A stretch of DNA of 11,735 nt from CAZEQD01 sp964514305 (GTDB lineage: Bacteria; Acidobacteriota; Aminicenantia; Aminicenantales; Aminicenantaceae), in contig CAZEQD010000060.1 of the NCBI GenBank assembly GCA_964514305.1, positions 1 through 11,735 of the forward strand, given 5' to 3'. The translations under genes and the position numbers were made by a program. Shown here piece by piece: positions 1-6,863 of the stretch (position 1 is the stretch's first letter; each line of letters starts with the position of its first letter). The notes under the pieces were generated by a model that worked only from the letters and a program-made list of their open reading frames with translations, was not told the DNA's origin and did no database searches.

Positions 1-201
1 ATTACTGCCTTCTCTTATTACATGAATCCACATATCCACTTTGTTCTCTCGCATTGCCTTAGGTAAGACAAAATCAAACTTTTCTTGGCGCACTATATTC
101 AGTAGATTCCACATATAATCTTTTTTTAGAGTCTGAGCACTAAACATTCCAACAAAAAAGAGGAAGAAAAAGAAGAATAAAACTATTTTTTTATTTCTCA
201 T
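1..201 (-). CDS. Secreted M24-family metallopeptidase paralogue, N-terminal fragment (cut by window edge)
   Basis: The first 67 codons of a gene that runs off the left edge. The start is the ATG at 201, with a strong Shine-Dalgarno AGGAGG (complement of 209-214) seven bases upstream. Residues 1-24 form a signal peptide: a short basic head (MRNKK), a phenylalanine-rich core, and a likely cleavage after FSA. The mature part matches the N-terminus of the neighbouring 456-aa M24 protein closely, including an uninterrupted 17-residue identity, VLPKAMRENKVDMWIHV. By that homology it is a second secreted M24 (Xaa-Pro aminopeptidase/creatinase-type) protein. The catalytic domain lies outside the window, so activity cannot be judged. 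It sits 78 bp downstream of its paralogue on the same strand, which suggests a tandem duplication and possibly a shared transcript. Confidence 0.85.
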   Translation of the reverse strand, partial: MRNKKIVLFFFFFLFFVGMFSAQTLKKDYMWNLLNIVRQEKFDFVLPKAMRENKVDMWIHVIREGSN

Positions 202-279
202 GCTTATACCTCCTTTCCAATTAACCCTTATAATTTGTAAATTATATTAAATTCTTTCCTCAAAACTCAGAATCAAATC

Positions 280-1650
280 CTATCGGACTAAAATGATTCT
301 TTCGTTAGGCGGATAAAGAAATTCGACTCCTCTCCCGGTGACAATAGCATTATCCTCCAAGTTAATAGTCAGCCTTTTTCCCCACTCTGGTACCCAAGTA
401 TGAACCATGAATTCAAAAGCAAAAAGATTATTTGGCTTAATTTTAATATGAGCCCGATCTTTTCGAAAAGGAGCAATCGAGGGGCCAACCACTATATCGC
501 CGTGGCCTGTATTACCCACACAATGACAATCAATTGAAAATCCTGATTTTTCAGAATCTCCAAGCGAATTAACCAGCTCTCTATCTTTGGAGCCTATGTC
601 AGTAAAAGGGGTGTATACAAATCCTTCTTTTTCCAAAGCTTGGGCAAGGGTTTCTAAAGTCTCGCCAGCCGTACGCCCAACTTTTATAGTTTTTCGAATT
701 ATTTCCCGGGCCTGTAAGGTCCTTTCCCAGGCATGTTGAATTCCAGCTGGAAGAGAATACTCTCCATCTCTAAGAACATAAGCATAACGTTTATAATCTG
801 TGCCAAAATTTAAATATTTAACTCCCCAATCGAACAATAACAAATCACCTTTCTGAATAATATAGCTTGGCTTCCAACACTCTGAGGGAGGGGAAACTTC
901 TGAATGCATTATGCCCGGCAAAACCAGCCCAAATTCAGGCTCAAGGCCTCTGGCTAAAGCCTGATCCTCAATCCACCAGCCAAAATCTTCTCTGCTGGTA
1001 ACACCCGCTTTAATATTTCTTAAGCCTTCTTCAACAATTTCTCTTTGAAGCTCACAGGCCTTGGCAAATACAATTATCTCAGCTTCTACCCTCTGTACGC
1101 GAAAATCTGTAATCACTTTCTCAGCCGAAACTACCCTTTTGGCATATTTCTGGCCCAGTTCTTTAATAAGCTTCAAATATTGTGTATGGGAAATACCGTC
1201 AGCCGCAGCTAAATTTTCTGAAAAATTAACTGCTATACGCTTGGGATCTCGCTCTTCTACAAACTTTCTTAAATCTTCTTTCCGGCCAAAAATATCATAC
1301 CCCTCAGTCTCTCCTTCACCACCCAAGATTGCTCTTTCTATTCTATCGCCACCCCGGTCTGTAAATATAAAGTATACTGTCCGACGCCCCACTATACTAC
1401 CTCCAACATCCAGAGCAAGAGGATCTGCCAAATCTAAGAGCAGAGGGTCAGGTCGGCCATCCCCCATGACATGAATCCACATATCCACCTTGTTTTCTCG
1501 CATAGCCTTAGGAAGAACAAGGTCAAATTTCTCTGTTCTAATCAAATTCAACATTTTCCAGCGATAATACGCCTCTTGAGCCTCCAAATGAAATCCTTGG
1601 AAACCAAAAATAATCAAAAAGCAAGAAAATAAAAATAGTTTTTTACTCAC
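280..1650 (-). CDS. Secreted M24-family metallopeptidase (Xaa-Pro aminopeptidase-like)
   Basis: A 456-aa protein starting at GTG (1648-1650), with AGGAGGT (complement of 1657-1663) at ideal spacing. Residues 1-24 look like a Sec signal peptide (MSKKLFLFSC, hydrophobic run, cleavage near LEA-Q), so it is probably periplasmic. Residues ~35-180 resemble the creatinase-type N-terminal domain; ~190-445 are the pita-bread catalytic domain. All five expected metal ligands can be placed: D274 (LLFDWG), D285 (GTDYKR, 11 residues later as in aminopeptidase P), H383 (TGHGD), E413 (FAFEF) and E432 (NLEDNAIVT). It is therefore predicted to be active, probably on peptides with proline near the N-terminus; the exact specificity is not readable. 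It lies 144 bp downstream of the DUF885 gene and upstream of its own paralogue. A cysteine at position 10 lies too early and in the wrong context for a lipobox. Confidence 0.92.
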   Translation of the reverse strand: MSKKLFLFSCFLIIFGFQGFHLEAQEAYYRWKMLNLIRTEKFDLVLPKAMRENKVDMWIHVMGDGRPDPLLLDLADPLALDVGGSIVGRRTVYFIFTDRGGDRIERAILGGEGETEGYDIFGRKEDLRKFVEERDPKRIAVNFSENLAAADGISHTQYLKLIKELGQKYAKRVVSAEKVITDFRVQRVEAEIIVFAKACELQREIVEEGLRNIKAGVTSREDFGWWIEDQALARGLEPEFGLVLPGIMHSEVSPPSECWKPSYIIQKGDLLLFDWGVKYLNFGTDYKRYAYVLRDGEYSLPAGIQHAWERTLQAREIIRKTIKVGRTAGETLETLAQALEKEGFVYTPFTDIGSKDRELVNSLGDSEKSGFSIDCHCVGNTGHGDIVVGPSIAPFRKDRAHIKIKPNNLFAFEFMVHTWVPEWGKRLTINLEDNAIVTGRGVEFLYPPNERIILVR

Positions 1651-1656
1651 TAAAAG

Positions 1657-1663
1657 ACCTCCT
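1657..1663 (-). promoter_or_regulatory. Shine-Dalgarno fixing the GTG start of the M24 peptidase
   Basis: The minus strand reads AGGAGGT here, seven bases before the GTG at 1650. This supports GTG rather than a downstream ATG, which would remove the signal peptide. Confidence 0.8.
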
Positions 1664-1794
1664 ATAATTATCGAATAAGTCTTCCGGCCTCTATAATCCT
1701 TTCAATCTAGGTTATTACTTTCAATTTCAGTTAAAAATAAAATTAACCATAGAATAAACTCTGCTATAGTTTTATTTCCTTAATACCGCTTCAA

Positions 1795-3381
1795 CTACCA
1801 TAATTTCTTAATCTCGTCCTCAAGCCCTGTCATCTCCCATCGACTCAGAGAAATGGGAATTATGCCCCCTCTCATAAAATCATCCATGAATTGACGGAGA
1901 GTAAATTTTTCCTTTAATTGAAAAGCTCTATCTTTCAGCAGTTGCCAGATCATGTTTTTACCGATAACATAGAAAGTTACATGTCCCGGTGCCCGCAAAG
2001 TCTCCTCAATATCCCACCAAACAGAATCACTGTCTTCCTTTGCCCAGGGATAAGGAAGCATCTCCACAATTTTTTTTACACCTTCTTGCATTGAGTAATC
2101 ATGGCTGTGCATTTTTAAGTCAACTAAGGCTCGAGCTGTCCGAAAAGTCATCCAAATGTAGGTAATCTCCTTGGCTCGAGGGTGATTATCGAGCCATCCA
2201 AGCTGCATTAACATCTCTTCAACGGTAAATGACAAAGCCTCAGAACGGGCCTCATGCATATCAAAGAGCCTAATTACTCCCCGAATAGGACGACTGTCTC
2301 CATCTTGATACCAAATAGTCCTGCCTCTTGTATAGTAATGGCCAAAAAAAGTGTGAGCGATCTGAGTCATAGGTTCCCGATCACAGCATTGCTCAAAAAA
2401 ATCATAATCATCCGGATTTAAATAGGCGCTAATGCCCCATATTCGAGGATAATGATGAGAGGGAAGAGGCTTGAGAAAAGAAGGAATTGAAATAACGTCT
2501 TCTTCCCGGAGAAAGTTAAACAGCTCTTCAGCGGCCTTCTGCTGACGTCTCTGATTTTCTTCCTTGCTTGAAGTAATTTTAAAAGGAGGAAATTTACGGT
2601 TCTTATGCTCTTCTAATTTTAGAAAAGCTACAGCTCGGTTGTATTCGCTCTGAATGATTGATAAGCATTCATCCCAACTATAAGGAATAAGCTGGACATT
2701 TCTTAACCACCAATTATAGTTATCTTTGCCAATACCAGCCGGGGCTTTCATCTTATTTATGTTTTGCCTGAGCCATTCTCTAAAGTCGACAATTGCGGCC
2801 AGAGCTTGTTCCCCATCTTGGACTAAATAGGGGTGGTGCTTGGACAATCCAGATATAAGTTTCTCCATAAAAGCGACTTCTTTTTCTTTAACCCGAATGG
2901 CAATTGTAGCTAATTCAGCTGAAGCTTCGGTCAGATTTTCTTTGGCCTGGGCAAAAATTTGGGGTATAGCCCGCAGCTTCATCCTGAATACTGGAATTTC
3001 CTCATCTGGCAGAGGAAGTTGAGGATTGGTCAACGGCCAGTCAGAAAGCATTCTGGTATAATGGACAATCAAACGAGGATACATACCATCGATAACATTG
3101 TAGAATCCAGGGTCACGGGCCCATGGTCGGAGAACTCGATGATCAAAGTCCACGCCGTTCATTTCAGCCCGAACAACATGGTAATCCACTTGCTGGGCTA
3201 TAGGCCATCCAGCTATCTCAAAGGAGGACAAACGTTCCTGATATTTTTTCAACTTTCTATGCTTGTCCTTCATAGAATAAGAACTATAATCGGGAACTCC
3301 ATTATCCACCTTTGGCTTTAGGAATTCACGAAAATCCTGAAATAAATTGATCAAACCATCATAATCACTACTAGCTGACAT
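1795..3381 (-). CDS. DUF885-family protein with altered metal-binding motif
   Basis: A 528-aa protein with no signal peptide or membrane segment, so probably cytoplasmic. The ATG at 3379-3381 is fixed by an in-frame TAA immediately before it and by GGAGA just upstream. The C-terminal half follows the DUF885 pattern (putative zinc peptidases): a histidine motif at 341-349, an EARSEAL segment at 377-383 where the family has EGWALYAE, DLKMH at 421-425 (family vDtglH), APGHVTFYVIG at 464-474 (family PGQAlaYkiG), and a closing FTLRQFMDDFMRGGIIPI stretch at 493-510. The usual HExxPGH reads H343-T-F-F-G-H348: the glutamate is threonine and one residue is missing. Histidines survive, as do E377/E381 and D421/H425. 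It may be inactive, or a subfamily with altered chemistry. It sits between the receptor and the M24 peptidase, which fits intracellular peptide processing, by inference only. Confidence 0.75.
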   Translation of the reverse strand: MSASSDYDGLINLFQDFREFLKPKVDNGVPDYSSYSMKDKHRKLKKYQERLSSFEIAGWPIAQQVDYHVVRAEMNGVDFDHRVLRPWARDPGFYNVIDGMYPRLIVHYTRMLSDWPLTNPQLPLPDEEIPVFRMKLRAIPQIFAQAKENLTEASAELATIAIRVKEKEVAFMEKLISGLSKHHPYLVQDGEQALAAIVDFREWLRQNINKMKAPAGIGKDNYNWWLRNVQLIPYSWDECLSIIQSEYNRAVAFLKLEEHKNRKFPPFKITSSKEENQRRQQKAAEELFNFLREEDVISIPSFLKPLPSHHYPRIWGISAYLNPDDYDFFEQCCDREPMTQIAHTFFGHYYTRGRTIWYQDGDSRPIRGVIRLFDMHEARSEALSFTVEEMLMQLGWLDNHPRAKEITYIWMTFRTARALVDLKMHSHDYSMQEGVKKIVEMLPYPWAKEDSDSVWWDIEETLRAPGHVTFYVIGKNMIWQLLKDRAFQLKEKFTLRQFMDDFMRGGIIPISLSRWEMTGLEDEIKKLW

Positions 3382-3635
3382 TTAGGTCTCCTTTCTAGAC
3401 AAACAAAAATAGAATAATTTCTTTTATTTTGGAAATAGAATTAATTTTTATTTGCTCAGCAAGAAGATGGACAGAATTTAGTCTCTTGGAATTAAGAAGA
3501 ACTTAAGCAGCTAGTGCCTCTTTACTATTTAGGTAATTCTTTACCACGAAAAACAGAGCCCTTTATCTTCACTTTGTTGAACTTATAGCTCTAAATCCTG
3601 AGGATTAAAGAGCTAAGATGAACAAAAAACCTGTC
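3382..3635. other. Intergenic gap between receptor and DUF885 genes
   Basis: 254 AT-rich bases. Besides the DUF885 ribosome binding site (just above 3381) and the imperfect stem-loop at 3586-3615, no gene or convincing promoter is seen. A minus-strand TTGCTG near 3450 has no good -10 partner. Confidence 0.5.
3586..3615 (-). terminator. Imperfect stem-loop after the receptor gene, possible terminator
   Basis: Arms TAGCTCT-A-AATCC and GGATT-AA-AGAGCTA give 7 bp plus 5 bp of stem around a 1x2 internal loop, with a TGA loop. It begins about 20 bases past the receptor stop codon. No T-run follows on either strand, so it may be a weak terminator or an mRNA 3'-end stabiliser rather than a classic intrinsic terminator. 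Confidence 0.35.
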
Positions 3636-6437
3636 TTAAAATTCGAATCTAAATCCTAACTTGAAGGCTCTGGGGTTCTGGATATCCCACACATAGCCGA
3701 ACTGATATTCTGACCAAGGATCATAGTAAGTTTCTACCCAGGTAACAGTATCCCAATTGAAAACATTAAAAATATCAACAAGAACTCCAACTTTGACCTG
3801 TCCCCAATGGAAATATTTTTCAGCTCGAAGATTAAAGTTTTTCATAGCCGGCAACCGGTGAGAACCGCGTTTTTCGGCTAATATAACCACATCTCTAGTC
3901 CACCAGTCTGCCACCGGATCTGGATCTATATCTGGATCAAGAAGTATCTGTTTAGTGTATCTATCCCCTGATTCATATCTAAAATCAAAGCCGACAGTAA
4001 CATCAATCACAGGAATATCATACGAACCTGCACTCTTAAATATATAGGTTGAGGAAATAGTCAATGGTCCTTCAGCATTTATCTGATAGTTTGGATTGCT
4101 GAAATTCCAAGAAGCTCCTAGACCAGTACTGTGACTGGAGCCGTATTCCCCCCAGAAATTATCGTCATTCCCCCAAGAATAGCCGGTCAGAAAAGATGCT
4201 CGAAACTGCCATCTGTTTGAATACCGCTTGTTGAAACGTATTTCAAGGGTTCTGTTTGACCGTTCAGGATCCCAGGCCACAATATCGGGATAAGCGGCTC
4301 CAATATCTTTTCCCTGGCCTTTATAAGGATTGGTGATATAAAAGGAATTTTCTCCTGGATTGAGCCTTTGATAAACAGTATAAGTATTACCTTCATAGGG
4401 ATCAACCCACTGGACTGGTTTCCACTTTCCAGAAATATTAACCCTATCCATTAGGTCATGGTTAGTTCGATAAATAAAAGAAGCTGAGATAGAGATATCT
4501 TTACCCAGTTCTCTTTCAATACCGACCACAAACTGGCGCATATAAGGGAATCTTAAATTAGGGTCTATTTTATAAGGTTCCCAAGGATCCTCAAAATCTA
4601 AAACCCACTTTTTACCATAAGTTCCTGGAGGTAGTCCTTCCCACTCTTCCAAGACCGGACCCCAGAGGTATTCTTGATAAGGACCTTTGGGTTCCCAGGG
4701 AGTGTACATGAGATCTCTGTACTGATGATAATATCTTCCGTAATGCAATTTCAAGACAGTGGAATGATCACCAAGAATATCAAAATTTATGCCTAACCGT
4801 GGGGCAATGCCCAGCTTTGGTCGAAAGGGAGGCTCATCAAAGCTACGGGGGAGATGACCTCTAACATGCATAAACCTGACTCCTGGATTAACAGTTACCC
4901 TATCACTAATGCTCCAGGTATCTTGAAGGAAGAATTCCAGGCGGGTGCCGATTGGCCTCACATCAAAGAATGGTTGGTAAACCATAAAATAGGGCTCTCC
5001 ACCCAAATCATAATAGGTTCTATTGCCAGGCATGCCTCTCCAGTCGTGAGAAGGCATGCGAGCAAATTCAACTCCAAATTTAAAATCATGCGAACCTTTA
5101 ATAAAATCCTCAGCGTGATGAGTGACAGAAGCATTGAAATCAAGGCGTTGTCTTTTATTTTTCCAGTATTCGAAATAATTATTTGTCCACCATTCAGTTT
5201 CCATATCAAAACGAGCGGGAGGATTAGTCGTTCCCATCAGAGTGTATGTGTCCATTCCTCCAAATCTGGCTTCTAAAAAGGTGATGTTAGAAAAGGTTAG
5301 AAGATAAGAGACATTAAAAAAAACTCCATGACCCTTCGATGGATAATCAATAGAAGGATCAACAAAATCCCATGTCCAGCCTTTCCGTCCCCGGGTATAG
5401 CCATCGAAAGTAGCTTGCAGCCTGTTATTACTATTAAGCTGCCAGGTAAATTTGACCATCCCTCTCCAGCCCCAGCTCTTTTCTCCTTTTCCTTGATCTT
5501 GAATATGATCCTGATCAAAAGTATATCTTCCGCTGGTATAAAACCACAGCTTATCTTTAATGACTGGACCACCTAAATTGAAATGTACGTTGTAGAATTC
5601 AGAAAAAACCCTTCTGGCTAAATAGGGGTAATCTGTCCAGTTTTCACTGTGCCAGCTCGGGCGGCGCGTAAAAAAAGTGAATAAACCGCTTAAATCATTG
5701 CCCCCTGATTTGGTAACCACGTTAATCAAGGCTCCTCCAAAGCCTCCATATTCAGCCGGAGCAGCTATGCCCATTACATTAAATTCCTCTATAGAATCAT
5801 AATCTACCAATTGGGCTGGAGCCCCATCTTCAGGACATGTTGTATTAAGACCATCAGTAAGATACTTGTTTTCTAAACTATCAGGAGAACCATAGAAAGA
5901 GCCCCAAGCTCCTTTGGCTCCAGGAGCAAAAGTCAGCTGATCTTCAAAATCACGGCTAGCAGGTATTTTCTCCATAAATTCTTTGGGCATATTGTAAGCA
6001 TGGATTTGAGTGTCTTTAACATCAATAATGGGGGCAGTGGCAATAACTTCTACTTCTTCCTCAAGTTTGCCTACTTTTAAAGTAAAATCCACGGTCAAAG
6101 TTGCGGCCACGATTAAACGAATATTCACTCTTTTCTGGGGTGTAAAACCTTGGAGCTTGGCTTCAACAGTGTAGGTTCCAGGTGGAAGACCAATAAATCT
6201 GAATTTCCCTTCAATATCGGTGATCACACTTTGAGGGCCACCAATAAGTTTAGGTGAAGAGATAATTACTTCAGCCCCAGGAAGAGGTTGACCATCTTCA
6301 CTTGTAACCTTCCCCTGGATGGCTCCATGAACAGACGACTGAGAATAAACAGGAGAGCTGACAAGAAGGACTAAGCAAGCAAAAATAAGAAAATCCTTAG
6401 TTAAAATAAGAACCATACCTCTTCTCAATTTTTTCAT
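3636..6437 (-). CDS. TonB-dependent receptor with carboxypeptidase-regulatory-like N-terminal domain
   Basis: A 933-aa outer-membrane receptor. The ATG at 6437 has GGAGG five to six bases upstream. Residues 1-32 are a signal peptide (MKKLRRGMVL, hydrophobic core, cleavage near VYS-Q). Residues ~37-120 are a CarboxypepD_reg-like beta-sandwich (IQGKVTSEDGQPLPGAEV; GLPPGTYTVEAKLQGF). Residues ~125-247 are the plug, ending in AAPAEYGGFGGALINVVTKS, a typical pattern for these receptors. About 250-933 is the barrel, rich in alternating aromatic strands and ending in GFRFEF, where the terminal phenylalanine is the usual outer-membrane assembly signal. This resembles the large Oar-like receptor families of Acidobacteriota and Aminicenantes. 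No clear TonB box was identified. The substrate is unknown; the peptidase genes downstream on the same strand suggest peptides. The gene follows a long, unusual leader. Confidence 0.93.
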   Translation of the reverse strand: MKKLRRGMVLILTKDFLIFACLVLLVSSPVYSQSSVHGAIQGKVTSEDGQPLPGAEVIISSPKLIGGPQSVITDIEGKFRFIGLPPGTYTVEAKLQGFTPQKRVNIRLIVAATLTVDFTLKVGKLEEEVEVIATAPIIDVKDTQIHAYNMPKEFMEKIPASRDFEDQLTFAPGAKGAWGSFYGSPDSLENKYLTDGLNTTCPEDGAPAQLVDYDSIEEFNVMGIAAPAEYGGFGGALINVVTKSGGNDLSGLFTFFTRRPSWHSENWTDYPYLARRVFSEFYNVHFNLGGPVIKDKLWFYTSGRYTFDQDHIQDQGKGEKSWGWRGMVKFTWQLNSNNRLQATFDGYTRGRKGWTWDFVDPSIDYPSKGHGVFFNVSYLLTFSNITFLEARFGGMDTYTLMGTTNPPARFDMETEWWTNNYFEYWKNKRQRLDFNASVTHHAEDFIKGSHDFKFGVEFARMPSHDWRGMPGNRTYYDLGGEPYFMVYQPFFDVRPIGTRLEFFLQDTWSISDRVTVNPGVRFMHVRGHLPRSFDEPPFRPKLGIAPRLGINFDILGDHSTVLKLHYGRYYHQYRDLMYTPWEPKGPYQEYLWGPVLEEWEGLPPGTYGKKWVLDFEDPWEPYKIDPNLRFPYMRQFVVGIERELGKDISISASFIYRTNHDLMDRVNISGKWKPVQWVDPYEGNTYTVYQRLNPGENSFYITNPYKGQGKDIGAAYPDIVAWDPERSNRTLEIRFNKRYSNRWQFRASFLTGYSWGNDDNFWGEYGSSHSTGLGASWNFSNPNYQINAEGPLTISSTYIFKSAGSYDIPVIDVTVGFDFRYESGDRYTKQILLDPDIDPDPVADWWTRDVVILAEKRGSHRLPAMKNFNLRAEKYFHWGQVKVGVLVDIFNVFNWDTVTWVETYYDPWSEYQFGYVWDIQNPRAFKLGFRFEF

Positions 6438-6500
6438 TTTTTCCTCCTTTTCATTAAAATTTATAAATTATAATAAAAAAAATTATTTAATCTTTTGATT

Positions 6501-6510
6501 ATCACCTCCT
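6501..6510 (-). promoter_or_regulatory. Orphan perfect Shine-Dalgarno in receptor leader
   Basis: The minus strand reads AGGAGGTGAT, a ten-base match to the complement of the bacterial 16S rRNA 3' end, about 65 bases before the receptor ATG. No ATG, GTG or TTG follows at usable spacing. It may be a ribosome standby site, a leftover, or part of a leader control element. The true receptor start has its own GGAGG. Confidence 0.4.
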
Positions 6511-6522
6511 ATTTGCTTATTA

Positions 6523-6543
6523 ATCTTCATACACTTTGAAGAT
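6523..6543 (-). other. Small hairpin in receptor leader
   Basis: ATCTTCA and TGAAGAT can pair as a 7-bp stem with a 7-base loop. It lies about 12 bases 5' of the orphan Shine-Dalgarno on the receptor mRNA. Such a short AT-rich stem can occur by chance; its interest lies in its position. Confidence 0.3.
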
Positions 6544-6618
6544 ATAAATTTTCCTTATTATTGTCAATAGATTTAATTAAAAAATTCTTCCTTGCTCTAA
6601 AATAATAAACTATTAATT

Positions 6619-6624
6619 ATTATA
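6619..6624 (-). promoter_or_regulatory. Candidate -10 box for the receptor gene
   Basis: The minus strand reads TATAAT within TAGATATAATAATTAA. The nearest -35-like hexamer, TTGTCT, lies 20 bases upstream, longer than ideal. If used, the receptor mRNA would have a leader of about 175 bases that includes the hairpin and orphan ribosome site. TATAAT-like strings are common in such AT-rich DNA. Confidence 0.3.
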
Positions 6625-6863
6625 TCTACATGCTCTGAAAAAACAGACAAACGCAGCAGATAAAATTTCTCCATGAATAATATAATTTCAATAATATTAA
6701 AAAAGAAATTCACCAACTTTTTTAACTTTTCTCACGGAAATACTCTTCCTGGTTTAATATGAACAACTGGATTTTCAGTTTGACCAAATAACCTGTCTAT
6801 GTTAAAGGAAAAAAGAGCTAAAAAAAGCTAATTAAAAATAATTCATTCAAATAGGAAATCAAA

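Larger units (their letters stand above)
6438..6863. other. Divergent intergenic region between receptor and SGNH hydrolase genes
   Basis: 426 very AT-rich bases with no supported gene. On the minus strand it holds the receptor's ribosome binding site, a TATAAT-like box at 6467-6472 close to the start, an orphan perfect Shine-Dalgarno (6501-6510), a 7-bp hairpin (6523-6543) and a candidate -10 (6619-6624). On the plus strand, TTGACC at 6780-6785 lies 17 bases before TAAAGG (6803-6808), a poor -10, and AGGAAA near 6853 may serve the GTG at 6864. A startless, protein-like minus-strand reading (6732-6827) is discussed among the findings. Confidence 0.5.

Noticed and set aside
1061..1474. Plus-strand 137-codon frame opposite the M24 peptidase
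   Set aside because: Antisense shadow of a gene with complete catalytic motifs; its low-complexity, serine-rich product matches nothing recognisable.
4854..5276. Plus-strand 140-codon frame opposite the receptor
   Set aside because: Antisense shadow of the barrel-coding region, which has a well-supported reading frame.
6673..6762. Plus-strand 29-codon frame starting MNNIISIILK
   Set aside because: No ribosome binding site, biased AT-driven composition, and no recognisable similarity.
6815..6830. Short inverted repeat AGCT-A(n)-AGCT before the SGNH gene
   Set aside because: Only 4 bp of stem; expected by chance in this composition.
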